Source: UASB124 sp041662445 (lineage in GTDB: Bacteria > Babelota > Babeliae > Babelales > RVW-14). From it: 27,987 nt of DNA. Numbering within the stretch: the stretch's first letter is position 1; the number at the start of each line of letters is the position of its first letter. The stretch is taken from the NCBI GenBank assembly GCA_041662445.1, contig JBAZSL010000017.1, positions 1 to 27,987 on the forward strand, written 5' to 3'. The notes under the pieces were generated by a model. It saw only the letters and a program-made list of their open reading frames with translations, ran no database searches and was not told the DNA's origin. Positions 15,911-23,477 of this stretch are shown here, piece by piece. Made by a program: the position numbers and the translations under genes.

Positions 15911-17023
15911 CTACTCTTTGTAGTCGTCAGGATTAATTGCTCGCGAAGCGCAAAACCTTCTAAAGACTCCATCTGCTCTTACAGCGATACCGCCTTGATC
16001 TCCCTTTGGCTCAAACAGTAGAAGAACAAGTTTGGAACTACCATTAATCACAACATCTCGACGAAAGTATATGCGATATGATGAAGTTTTGACAAAATGA
16101 AGAATCTCTATCCCATAACAGCCCTGAACAATATCGTGTTGGCCGCGAATCTCTTTGTCCGCCAAACGACTAATAGTCTCATCTAGCTGCGTTGCAACAA
16201 CGTCGGTTAAATGTTGGGTCACACCGTCAGAAAACTCGGAAAACCTCACTACCTTGGGATTTGCATGCTTTTTAGCCTCAGCCTTCCTTTGTTTACGCCC
16301 GGCGCTTAGCTTTTCTTTGGCCCTCATTGCCTCGGCCTCGAGTCCAGCTTGTATCGCTTTTTGTTTAAAGGTAGTCTGAAGTCGATCTTCGATACTGTAT
16401 AATAGGTCCCGCAAGTCTTCCAATGCTTTAGGGTCATTGTTTCGACTGACAAACTGTTCGACACGTGCTTTAAGGAAAACAGAACGGTTGGTCCCCGCAT
16501 CTATAACCCGCAAGTCGATTAGCCGTCCAATTTGATCATCGGCCAACAATCCGACTTGGTATGAGTTGGTTAAATGCAGAGCGTTGCCTATAAAGGCGTT
16601 AATGTTGTTTTTGCATGCTTCAATTTTCAATGCCGTCGCTTCTGGCGAAGCTTCTTTTTTTTCTTCAACTAGTGCCGGTTGAAGTGGTTGGCGTTGAAGA
16701 GCAAGGTTAGCAACGTACTGCTTTTTTACTCTCGCCAGTTCAAGCATTTTCTCTGCTTCCTCCTGTTCACGCCTTTTCTGTGCTCTCTTTAGCTGCTGCT
16801 TTGTCAGTGGCTTGGCGCTGGCTGGGACTATTGGACTGTCGTCTATTGCTGTTGCTTGAGGAATTTGATTGCTGTCGCGATTCTCCCGCTCCGCACGATC
16901 AATGTCATCGTCTATTTTTCGTTGTTCTTCCCGAGCCTCGTCATCTGATGTCCATTCCATTGCTTGTAACGGGCTGCCCATAATCAAAACAACACATGAC
17001 AGAAATAATAATTTAAATTTCAT
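15911..17023 (-). CDS. Secreted coiled-coil protein with RelE/HigB-like C-terminal domain
   Basis: 370 residues. AGGGGG sits 5 nt before the ATG. The signal peptide MKFKLLFLSCVVLIMGSPLQ ends at A, followed by Met-Glu-Trp. Residues 25-260 are highly charged and helical, with Lys/Arg/Glu runs (KQQLKRAQKRREQEEAEKML) that suggest coiled coil. Residues 258-370 resemble the RelE/ParE superfamily, specifically the gp49-like HigB group: a helical hairpin (LDETISRLADKEIRGQHDIV), then GIEILHF, then SSYRIYFRRD and KLVLLLFEPKGDQ, matching the usual GIxELR, YRIYF and LVLLxxxxKxxQ pattern. The resemblance is by eye. RelE toxins are normally free cytoplasmic proteins beside an antitoxin; here the domain is exported and no antitoxin gene is seen. 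Function unknown. Confidence 0.7.
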   Translation of the reverse strand: MKFKLLFLSCVVLIMGSPLQAMEWTSDDEAREEQRKIDDDIDRAERENRDSNQIPQATAIDDSPIVPASAKPLTKQQLKRAQKRREQEEAEKMLELARVKKQYVANLALQRQPLQPALVEEKKEASPEATALKIEACKNNINAFIGNALHLTNSYQVGLLADDQIGRLIDLRVIDAGTNRSVFLKARVEQFVSRNNDPKALEDLRDLLYSIEDRLQTTFKQKAIQAGLEAEAMRAKEKLSAGRKQRKAEAKKHANPKVVRFSEFSDGVTQHLTDVVATQLDETISRLADKEIRGQHDIVQGCYGIEILHFVKTSSYRIYFRRDVVINGSSKLVLLLFEPKGDQGGIAVRADGVFRRFCASRAINPDDYKE

Positions 17024-17391
17024 AATAACCCCCTAAAATTGGTCTTCATTGTAATCTAAAAACAAATATCGCTAAGGCTCATTTCGCGTAAAAAAGGAAA
17101 CTTTCTCAAAAAATTACCAAAAACTCAATTTAATGTAAAAAATACACTTTGAAATAAAAGCTCACTATGTAACAAGTTAAGCTAGAGCATAGAATAGTCA
17201 AATAGGTTGATAAAGTCGGATAAAAGTATAGCTTATGGCTACAATCCTCGAATAAATTAAGTTAATCTTGGCATACTGGCGCATATTGACAAATACTAAA
17301 TTTAACAGTAGTCTGGAAAAGCTCAATCTCGTAAAGAAGGAAAAGTGAACGTAAAAGTAGTTATTAAGATACGGTAAATTAAAGGAATGTT
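17024..17391. other. AT-rich divergent intergenic region
   Basis: This 368-nt gap separates two divergent secreted-protein genes and must hold both promoters. A TTGACA at 17286-17291 has only a poor -10 (TAGTCT) 17 nt downstream. TACAAT near 17050 (minus strand) could be a -10 for the gene starting at 17023. No RNA gene, repeat or further ORF is visible. Confidence 0.5.
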
Positions 17392-18207
17392 ATGAAAACG
17401 AATAAAAAATTATTTTTAGCCCTTATTGGCAGTATATGTTTTTCTAATGTATTGGGAATGAGCGAAGAGCTGCCTACATCGCCTAAACCGGCTACATCGC
17501 CTAAATTGATGGCCGCAGAATCGCCTACGAAGAATCCCGAACAACTGATTGCGTCTCTATGTACGTCCTTTGCGTCTCTACGTACGTCTGCGGACTCTTC
17601 TTCAATTGTATCACTCCAACCGTCACAGCTGCCTGCATTCTTGGCAGGGGCTCGCGCACGCGTGGACGGGATGGATAACGACGAAAAAACCAATGTTTCT
17701 GCAAAAGGACTACCTGCTGTCATAAATATCCCCGACGACTCAGAAGAACAAGAAAAACAAGCAGAAATTAAATTCAATCTTGCGCCAACTTTTGCACAAA
17801 GAATTATTTTACACCGTTATTCGGATGAGCAGTCCGCTGTATTTTTCAAAAATATTCCAACAATTGTATATTGCGACGAAGATGGCAATTTGGGGGAGGA
17901 AATTCAACTGTCCCTCATTGGTCAACAGGCCAACCAAGGCATTATCATTCGAGAAAAGGATGCCGGTACGCTCTTTGTGTATATTCCTGTTTATCATGAT
18001 GCCTACAAGCAAGGGTTATCAACCTTTATCTTTGATATAAAACAGTTGACTCCAGAAACAAGCTACCAGATATCGCTTGGTTATGAACGCTCGCCAGAAG
18101 GAGTACCTACGAAGGCAATTTGCTCTCTTGAACCAATTCAAGGACAAGAAACTGCCGTATCTGTTCAGCATACAATTGACCTAGATCCTAACAGCTACAT
18201 TATATAA
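17392..18207 (+). CDS. Secreted protein of unknown function
   Basis: 271 residues, not recognised. AAAGGA precedes the ATG by 5 nt. The signal peptide (MKTNKKLFLALIGSICFSN) ends near VLG, followed by Met-Ser-Glu-Glu. Residues 27-50 hold imperfect repeats of T/E-SPKP/T type (TSPKPATSPK), then a Ser-rich linker (SLCTSFASLRTSADSSS). Residues about 130-271 look like a globular beta-rich domain with FNLAPTFAQRIILHRYSDEQ and FVYIPVYHDAYKQGLSTFIF. There are no catalytic motifs that I can name. It lies between two other exported-protein genes and ends in its own strong terminator, so it is a single transcription unit. Confidence 0.78.
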   Translation: MKTNKKLFLALIGSICFSNVLGMSEELPTSPKPATSPKLMAAESPTKNPEQLIASLCTSFASLRTSADSSSIVSLQPSQLPAFLAGARARVDGMDNDEKTNVSAKGLPAVINIPDDSEEQEKQAEIKFNLAPTFAQRIILHRYSDEQSAVFFKNIPTIVYCDEDGNLGEEIQLSLIGQQANQGIIIREKDAGTLFVYIPVYHDAYKQGLSTFIFDIKQLTPETSYQISLGYERSPEGVPTKAICSLEPIQGQETAVSVQHTIDLDPNSYII

Positions 18208-18231
18208 TACTTATTCTTATCAGAATTTTTT

Positions 18232-18265
18232 AAGGCTGCTCATCGAGTAAGGTGAGCAGCCTTTT
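18232..18265 (+). terminator. Rho-independent terminator
   Basis: AAGGCTGCTCA / TGAGCAGCCTT, an 11-bp perfect stem with a 10-nt loop, followed by TTTTCC. It also stands near the 3' end of the convergent glycosyltransferase gene. Confidence 0.85.
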
Positions 18266-18331
18266 CCTTTATTTTTTCTAGATCCCGGGTCCTTGCCCGG
18301 TATGGCAAAAACCGCGTCCAAGATAGCTCGG

Positions 18332-19627
18332 CTAAACAGGCTTTGACAGAGGGCTATTAGTTTTTTCAAGAATGCCGCACACAATTTTTCTCAGCTCAGC
18401 ATTAAAACGTGGCTTCTTATCCCGAGTTTTAGCAAATTTCAATCGTCCCTCAAGGCAATCTTTGACCACGCGATTAAGATGTTTAATTTTCTTGAAAGAA
18501 AGGCCTGCGTTGCGTTTTTGTATCCAATCAAGTGTTGCACGTTCCCAAAAAAGGCATGGCCCCGTCAAATCAATTAAAAGCGGCACACCACTTTGCATTG
18601 CTTCATTACATACATTTGGACTTGGCTGCGTAATAATCATATCGGAGACCGCCATAAGATCAGAAATGCGCTGCGTAAACGGAATAATAGTAAAGCTTAC
18701 TTTTCCCTGCGATGGAATTTTTTTGAGCTGAGATGCAAGCTTGGTATTCTTACCAACACACGCCAAAAGATGTAATGGTCGATTAAGCTTGCGCAATGTA
18801 CGAATATAAGTTTCGAGCTGACTTGAACCAGTTCCACCGCGAATAAGCAGTGCTATGGGTTTATCTCGCGGGAGATTCCACTCAGTTAAGATTTTTTCTC
18901 TATCCTTAGTTTCAAAAAAATCTTTTCTTAAAGGGCTGCCTACTTCATAAATTCTATGAGATGGAACTTTACAAGACTCCAATTGGCGCATAACACGCGG
19001 TGTTTTTACCCCAACCGTAATGTAGTTATCATTGTTTTTACACTTTTTGAAATCACCTAACCACATATCAAGATCAGCATCCAATGTGACGAGTACAAAT
19101 GGAATGTTGCAACGCTGAGCCGCCGTACTTGCCGCATAGTTGAAATACGGAATTGTTGAAATTAAAAGATCCGGTTTATGCTTTTTAATATGCTCAACAA
19201 ATCTTTTCACAAAATAATGACGGTTGAAATGGCAAAACGCCGGTGCTGGATATTTAGCGAAAAAGCTTGCAGTGCGTACCATGTTGTGCTGCACCAATGA
19301 TACATAAAACTGCTCGCCATCAAGTCTATTGCCCGTAACTTTTTTAACAATATTGAATGAACTTACAATATCAAACGGATTAACCACCATGATGTCATAT
19401 TCAGGAAGTGTTTCTTTAAGCACATTGCATGCAGCCATGTGCCCATTACCACCCTTGCTGAAAAGCGCCATAATTTTTTTGCGCTGAGGAGTAGCCGGTT
19501 GTTGTGGTGCAATAACAGGTTGTGTTGCGGCTGGTGCCACGGTCGGCGTAACCGCGCATGCGTAACACACCGCAACCATCACACCTAAAAACACATTCAA
19601 CAATAACATCATACGATTTGTAAACAT
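18332..19627 (-). CDS. GT28/MGDG-synthase-like glycosyltransferase with N-terminal hydrophobic segment
   Basis: 431 residues from the ATG at 19627, chosen because GGGAG lies 8 nt upstream (a GTG at 19636 is also in frame). Residues 6-25 are a hydrophobic segment (MMLLLNVFLGVMVAVCYACA) followed by a Pro/Ala/Thr linker. Residues about 50-430 have the GT-B layout of MGDG synthase, UgtP and MurG: an N-terminal ALFSKGGNGHMAACNVLKE loop where the family has GxGH, then IPFVLVTLDADLDMWL, and a C-terminal RGGTGSSQ loop with ITQPSPNVCNEAMQSGVPLL, the nucleotide-sugar binding region. Such enzymes glycosylate diacylglycerol using UDP-sugars in the cytoplasm. A signal or anchor at the N-terminus would place the enzyme outside the cytoplasm unless the topology is unusual. 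Substrate unknown. Confidence 0.8.
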   Translation of the reverse strand: MFTNRMMLLLNVFLGVMVAVCYACAVTPTVAPAATQPVIAPQQPATPQRKKIMALFSKGGNGHMAACNVLKETLPEYDIMVVNPFDIVSSFNIVKKVTGNRLDGEQFYVSLVQHNMVRTASFFAKYPAPAFCHFNRHYFVKRFVEHIKKHKPDLLISTIPYFNYAASTAAQRCNIPFVLVTLDADLDMWLGDFKKCKNNDNYITVGVKTPRVMRQLESCKVPSHRIYEVGSPLRKDFFETKDREKILTEWNLPRDKPIALLIRGGTGSSQLETYIRTLRKLNRPLHLLACVGKNTKLASQLKKIPSQGKVSFTIIPFTQRISDLMAVSDMIITQPSPNVCNEAMQSGVPLLIDLTGPCLFWERATLDWIQKRNAGLSFKKIKHLNRVVKDCLEGRLKFAKTRDKKPRFNAELRKIVCGILEKTNSPLSKPV

Positions 19628-19648
19628 GGTGCTCACTCCCTTCTACAA

Positions 19649-19915
19649 CTATAGTGCGAATATTCTAAATAGCCGTCAGGACTCATACAAAATTGTACCA
19701 AAATTTGAAAATTAGGAATTTCTGTTTATTTATAAAGAGGCACTCATTCGTCATCCCCGCGAAAGCAGGGACCCAGAAGCTTTTTAGTTCTAGTTCCCCG
19801 CTTTCGCGGGGATGACCCTATTCATGAGAAAGAACCTGTTTGCCGGGACGGCCCTGTTCGTAACGATAATCAATCTTAATCAACCATGTTTTAGTGGCCG
19901 CTGAGAATATAGAGT
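19649..19915. mobile_element. MITE-like element B, related to element A
   Basis: This fills most of the 338-nt gap between thrS and the glycosyltransferase gene. Read on the minus strand it matches element A at both ends: CGGCCACT.AAACAT..T....TTAAGATTGATTATCGT on one side and GGTACAA.TTTT.TATGAGTCCTGA.GGC, AATATTC, ACTATAG on the other. The centre differs, with an extra ~100 bp. Its outer CTATAG end lies about 22 nt upstream of the glycosyltransferase ATG and contains a TATAGT sequence that could serve as a -10. Confidence 0.6.
19750..19816. repeat. Long imperfect inverted repeat in element B
   Basis: GTCATCCCCGCGAAAGC (with GGGAC) and GCTTTCGCGGGGATGAC form arms of about 24 bp with small mismatches, around a loop of about 20 nt. 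It shares the ATCCCCGC core with the palindrome at 8032-8051. Confidence 0.75.
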
Positions 19916-19965
19916 ACGAGTAAATTTCAATATTTATTTTCAGGAATTCATGTCAGAAAATATAG

Positions 19966-21666
19966 TTACCCGTTGAGCTCCGCTGCTCGTTTGATAAGTG
20001 CTTCAAGCGTAAGACCAAATTCCTGCTTACCATCAGGGTTGCGCAGCGTAATCGTTTTCTGGTCAACCTCTTTTTGGCCAACAACAAGCATCCATGGAAT
20101 TTTTTCAACCTGCGCTCGACGGATTTGCGCAGAAATTTGATCACCACCATCACGCTCAGCACGAATTCCTGCATTGTGCAAAGCGTCAACAATGCTTTGT
20201 GCATAAGCTTGTTGCGCATCAGTAATGGTCAACACGCGTACTTGAATGGGCGCGAGCCAGAAGGGGAAATGTCCCTTAAAGTGCTCAAGCAAGATACCAA
20301 AGAAGCGCTCAAGCGATCCATAAATAGCAACGTGTATCATCACTGGCGTTTTGCGCGATTGATCCGCATCAATATATTCGGCGCCCAAATTCATTGGCAT
20401 AAAGAAATCGACTTGAACGGTGCCACATTGCCACTCACGGCCCATAGCATCTTCAACTTTAACTTCAATTTTTGGCCCATAAAAGGCGCCCTCGCCTTCT
20501 TGAATTTTGTAGGGAACGCCATGTTTTTCAAGTCCAGCACGCAGTGCAGCGGTGGCTTGATCCCAGGCATCAAGAGTACCAATATACTTTTCTGGTCGTG
20601 TTGAAAGCGCCAGTTTAATATTTTTGAAACCAAATTTGCCATACACTTTTTCGATAAGCTCAAGCACATACAACACTTCCGATTCAATCTGATCAACGGT
20701 GCAGAAGTGATGCGCATCGTCTTGTGTAAAAGAACGCACACGGAACAACCCGTGTAACACACCAGAAAGCTCAAATCGATGCACATGCCCAAACTCTGCC
20801 AAGCGAAGCGGCAATTCACGATATGAATGTGGACGATCTTTGTATACCACAATGCCGCCAGGACAGTTCATAGGCTTAACGCAACACGAAACGTCCTCAG
20901 CCTTGGTGAAATAGATATGCTCTTTATAATTGTCATAATGTCCAGAGGTATGCCATAGCGATTCATTCATAATCATCGGCGTTCTGATTTCTTGGTACTT
21001 GGTACCACGCATACGGCGAAGATACTCAATGAGCTTATTCAGAACAATCAATCCCTTATGATGGAAGAATGGCATGCCGGGAGCGACATCATCAAAAGAG
21101 AAGAGATCAAGTTGCTTGCCCAATTTGCGATGATCGTAGGTTTGCACATCTTCAAGATGTTGCAGGTACGCATCAAGTGCTGCTTGTGATTCAAAGCATA
21201 CGCCGCTAATACGTTGAAGTGCGGTACCACTACGGTCAGCGCGCCAGTATGATCCAGAAATGCTGGTCAATTTAAAATATTTAACCTCACCGGTCGATGC
21301 AACGTGACCACCTTTACAGAGATCAAAAAATGATCCCTGATAAAAGAGTCCGACGGTATCACCTTCGGCTTGATCAATAAGTTCACATTTAAATTTATTA
21401 TCTTTATAAAGACTGCGCGCCTCGTCCTTGCTCACTTGTTTACCAATGATGGGCTCGTTACGCTTGGCAATCTCATGCATGCGCTTTTCAATCGCTGCAA
21501 GATCTTCTTCTTTAAAGTTACGTGGTGGCAGAAAATCGTAAAAAAAACCATTTTCCGTAACGGGTCCAAGCGTCAGTAACGTTCCAGGGAAAAGTTCGGT
21601 AACGGCTTGCGCCAACATATGTGATGCTGAATGTCGGATATTATACAAGAGGCTATTTTTATCCAT
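19966..21666 (-). CDS. thrS: Threonyl-tRNA synthetase lacking the TGS domain
   Basis: Class II enzyme that charges tRNA-Thr. The frame is open back to 21807, but the ATG at 21666 has GGAAGG at good spacing and a promoter about 40 nt upstream; the 47 residues before it are basic and unlike a TGS domain. The product is 566 residues, about 70 shorter than E. coli ThrS, and begins directly with the editing domain: HSASH (His12, His16) and DLCKGGHV, where the usual form is DLCRGPH. The catalytic core has KPMNCPGGIVVY (Cys zinc ligand kept, the usual His after PG reads Gly), RVRSFTQDDAHHFCT, EGAFYGPKIE, WQCGTVQVDF and IHVAIYGSLERFFGILLEH. The C-terminal anticodon domain (FWLAPIQVRVLTIT) is complete. 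Divergent from the phoH-like gene. Confidence 0.95.
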   Translation of the reverse strand: MDKNSLLYNIRHSASHMLAQAVTELFPGTLLTLGPVTENGFFYDFLPPRNFKEEDLAAIEKRMHEIAKRNEPIIGKQVSKDEARSLYKDNKFKCELIDQAEGDTVGLFYQGSFFDLCKGGHVASTGEVKYFKLTSISGSYWRADRSGTALQRISGVCFESQAALDAYLQHLEDVQTYDHRKLGKQLDLFSFDDVAPGMPFFHHKGLIVLNKLIEYLRRMRGTKYQEIRTPMIMNESLWHTSGHYDNYKEHIYFTKAEDVSCCVKPMNCPGGIVVYKDRPHSYRELPLRLAEFGHVHRFELSGVLHGLFRVRSFTQDDAHHFCTVDQIESEVLYVLELIEKVYGKFGFKNIKLALSTRPEKYIGTLDAWDQATAALRAGLEKHGVPYKIQEGEGAFYGPKIEVKVEDAMGREWQCGTVQVDFFMPMNLGAEYIDADQSRKTPVMIHVAIYGSLERFFGILLEHFKGHFPFWLAPIQVRVLTITDAQQAYAQSIVDALHNAGIRAERDGGDQISAQIRRAQVEKIPWMLVVGQKEVDQKTITLRNPDGKQEFGLTLEALIKRAAELNG

Positions 21667-21712
21667 CGATTGAACCTTCCGTGCACGACGTTGAACCAAA
21701 AAATCACGTACT

Positions 21713-21741
21713 ACTATGCCCTTTTTGTAATTACTTTTCAA
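21713..21741 (-). promoter_or_regulatory. Candidate thrS promoter
   Basis: On the minus strand TTGAAA (21741-21736), 17 nt, CATAGT (21718-21713). It lies inside the upstream open frame and so supports the start at 21666. Confidence 0.5.
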
Positions 21742-21777
21742 CCGCCAGTACACACAACGCAAATATCTTGCATGACC

Positions 21778-21807
21778 TATCACCTGTCGCCTATGATTGA
21801 ACCACAT
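21778..21807 (+). promoter_or_regulatory. Candidate promoter of the PIN-PhoH gene
   Basis: TTGCAT (21778-21783), 18 nt, TATGAT (21802-21807), about 36 nt before the ATG. Confidence 0.45.
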
Positions 21808-21843
21808 GTATCATAATTTGGAGAACCAACAGAGGAGATCACC

Positions 21844-23298
21844 ATGCCAGAAAAGTTACCAAAGGCAGCGGAGAAGGGGCACACGGGACTGCGCACAAAT
21901 CGCATTTTTATTCTCGATACCAACGTCCTCATCCATGATGCCAATGCACTCTTCGCCTTTAAGGGCGTGGTCATCGGCATACCCTTCATTGTACTTGAAG
22001 AACTCGATACCTTTAAACGTGAAGGCGGTGAAAAGGGGCACAATGTCCGCGAAGCTATTCGTCATCTTGACGCATTACGCAAGAAGGGCCATCTGGGAGA
22101 CGGAGTCCCTCTTGATCATGATACCGACGGAGCCATTCTGCGGGTCTACAAAAACCCTCCCGATGTCACTATTCCCTCACTCAAAAGCATGCATTTTGTT
22201 AAAGATAATGTCATTTTGCAAACTATTGCAGATCTCACTAAGGATGGGAGCAAAGTAACGTTGGTTACCAAGGACATCAACGTCCGCATCAAAGCCGATG
22301 CACTCGGGCTTGAGGCAGAAGATTACATCAAGGGAACGGTAACCTATGATCAATTTTATAAAGGCTGGATGCGTCAGCAAGTATCATTATCAACCATGCA
22401 AAGCCTTACCCAGGACGGCCTTATCTCAATGATGGGGGAAACCCACCTCAACCCAAACCAATTCATCATTGTTGAAAACGAAAAAAATCCTAACGACTAT
22501 CGACTTTTCCGTCATCTTGGGGCACAGACATTTAAAGAAGTTGAGCCCTTTCGCCTACTCCATACTTTCGAAGCAAAGAATGTGCAACAGCTTATGACGC
22601 TCGATTTACTTATGGATGATCGTGTCAAACTTGTCACCCTGGTTGGTCCTGCCGGCACCGGAAAAACCTTTTTGGCTCTTCTGGTTGGGTTGGTCAAAGT
22701 CGCTTATGAGCATCTTTATCGCAAACTCATGGTCACACGCCCTGTTATCTCGCTTGGCGCCGACATCGGCTACCTCCCCGGCGACATTCAGGAAAAACTT
22801 CACTACTGGATGCAGCCCGTGCACGATAACCTTGAATTTATTGCCAGCCAAATGCTTCGCGGCACCGAAGAATATCTTGGGTTTAACAAAAAAGAACGCC
22901 GCGATCGCAAAAGATCAAACCGCGAGGAAACAGAACGCCAACCTGAACGACCACGTGAACATCATATGGTCGAGCGCCTACAACAACAGGGCATCATTAG
23001 TCTTGAAGCTATAACCTACATGCGCGGTCGATCAATTCCGTTTCAATTCGTGTTTATTGATGAAGTCCAAAATCTTACGCCGCACGAAGTTAAAACCATC
23101 GTAAGCCGTGCTGGAGAAGGAACAAAAGTCATATTGGCGGGAGATCCCTATCAAATAGATTCCCCTTACCTTGATTTCACGAGCAATGGATTAACGGTCA
23201 CAACTGAAAAACTCAAGGATCAGCAACTATTTGGTACCGTATTTCTGGAAAAGAGCGAACGCAGTGCATTGGCAAAATTAGCCGCAGAAGTTTTATAA
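21844..23298 (+). CDS. PIN-PhoH fusion (PhoH2-type) RNase/helicase ATPase
   Basis: 484 residues. Residues about 18-160 are a PIN ribonuclease domain: RIFILDTNVLIHD gives the first catalytic Asp, with further acidic positions at LEELDTFK, DTDGAIL and LVTKDINVRIKA. Residues about 245-484 are a PhoH ATPase: Walker A GPAGTGKT (268-275), TRPVISLGADIGYLPGD, and Walker B FVFIDEVQN (Asp406) with the QNLTPHEVKTIVSRAGEGTK and LAGDPYQIDSPYLD blocks. This is the architecture of PhoH2 proteins, reported to unwind and cleave RNA. A strongly charged insertion (about residues 345-380, KKERRDRKRSNREETERQPE) interrupts the ATPase part. GAGGAG precedes the ATG. Monocistronic or leading an unknown transcript; no antitoxin-like partner is seen upstream. 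Confidence 0.93.
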   Translation: MPEKLPKAAEKGHTGLRTNRIFILDTNVLIHDANALFAFKGVVIGIPFIVLEELDTFKREGGEKGHNVREAIRHLDALRKKGHLGDGVPLDHDTDGAILRVYKNPPDVTIPSLKSMHFVKDNVILQTIADLTKDGSKVTLVTKDINVRIKADALGLEAEDYIKGTVTYDQFYKGWMRQQVSLSTMQSLTQDGLISMMGETHLNPNQFIIVENEKNPNDYRLFRHLGAQTFKEVEPFRLLHTFEAKNVQQLMTLDLLMDDRVKLVTLVGPAGTGKTFLALLVGLVKVAYEHLYRKLMVTRPVISLGADIGYLPGDIQEKLHYWMQPVHDNLEFIASQMLRGTEEYLGFNKKERRDRKRSNREETERQPERPREHHMVERLQQQGIISLEAITYMRGRSIPFQFVFIDEVQNLTPHEVKTIVSRAGEGTKVILAGDPYQIDSPYLDFTSNGLTVTTEKLKDQQLFGTVFLEKSERSALAKLAAEVL

Positions 23299-23405
23299 GA
23301 TCCGATACAATAAGCACCCTTTGCCTAAATGTTTGCATTTTTGAGGTTCAGAAATCACACTTGAATTCATTGGGAAAACAAGAACAACCATTTAAGGAGA
23401 AATAT

Positions 23406-23429
23406 ATGAAAATACTCGATGACTCATAA
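23406..23429 (+). other. Seven-codon mini-ORF with its own ribosome-binding site
   Basis: AAGGAGA then ATG AAA ATA CTC GAT GAC TCA TAA, in the leader of the large secreted protein gene at 23478. The AAGGAGA..ATGAAA arrangement copies the real start 72 nt downstream. It could be a leader peptide or the remnant of a duplicated start. Confidence 0.35.
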
Positions 23430-23477
23430 AAGTTTCTGATGTATGTCATATCGTTTTTTAACCAAAGGAGAAAGTTT

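Noticed and set aside
17024..17391. A tRNA or small RNA gene in the divergent gap
   Set aside because: No cloverleaf, no T-loop consensus and no stable hairpin seen.
15911..18207. Toxin-antitoxin module from the RelE-like domain and a neighbouring gene
   Set aside because: The neighbouring gene is divergent, secreted and about 370 nt away; no small DNA-binding antitoxin is present.
18281..18300. CCGGG/CCCGG hairpin as a terminator or element C
   Set aside because: Only 5 bp of stem, no T-run and no matching terminal repeats.
20074..20604. A 176-codon plus-strand frame inside thrS
   Set aside because: Antisense shadow of conserved ThrS sequence without a start context.
21667..21807. A 47-codon N-terminal extension of ThrS
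   Set aside because: It is not TGS-like, has no ribosome-binding site and contains the likely thrS promoter.
21667..21843. T-box riboswitch in the thrS leader
   Set aside because: The leader from the likely promoter is only about 40 nt and has no T-box sequence or antiterminator.
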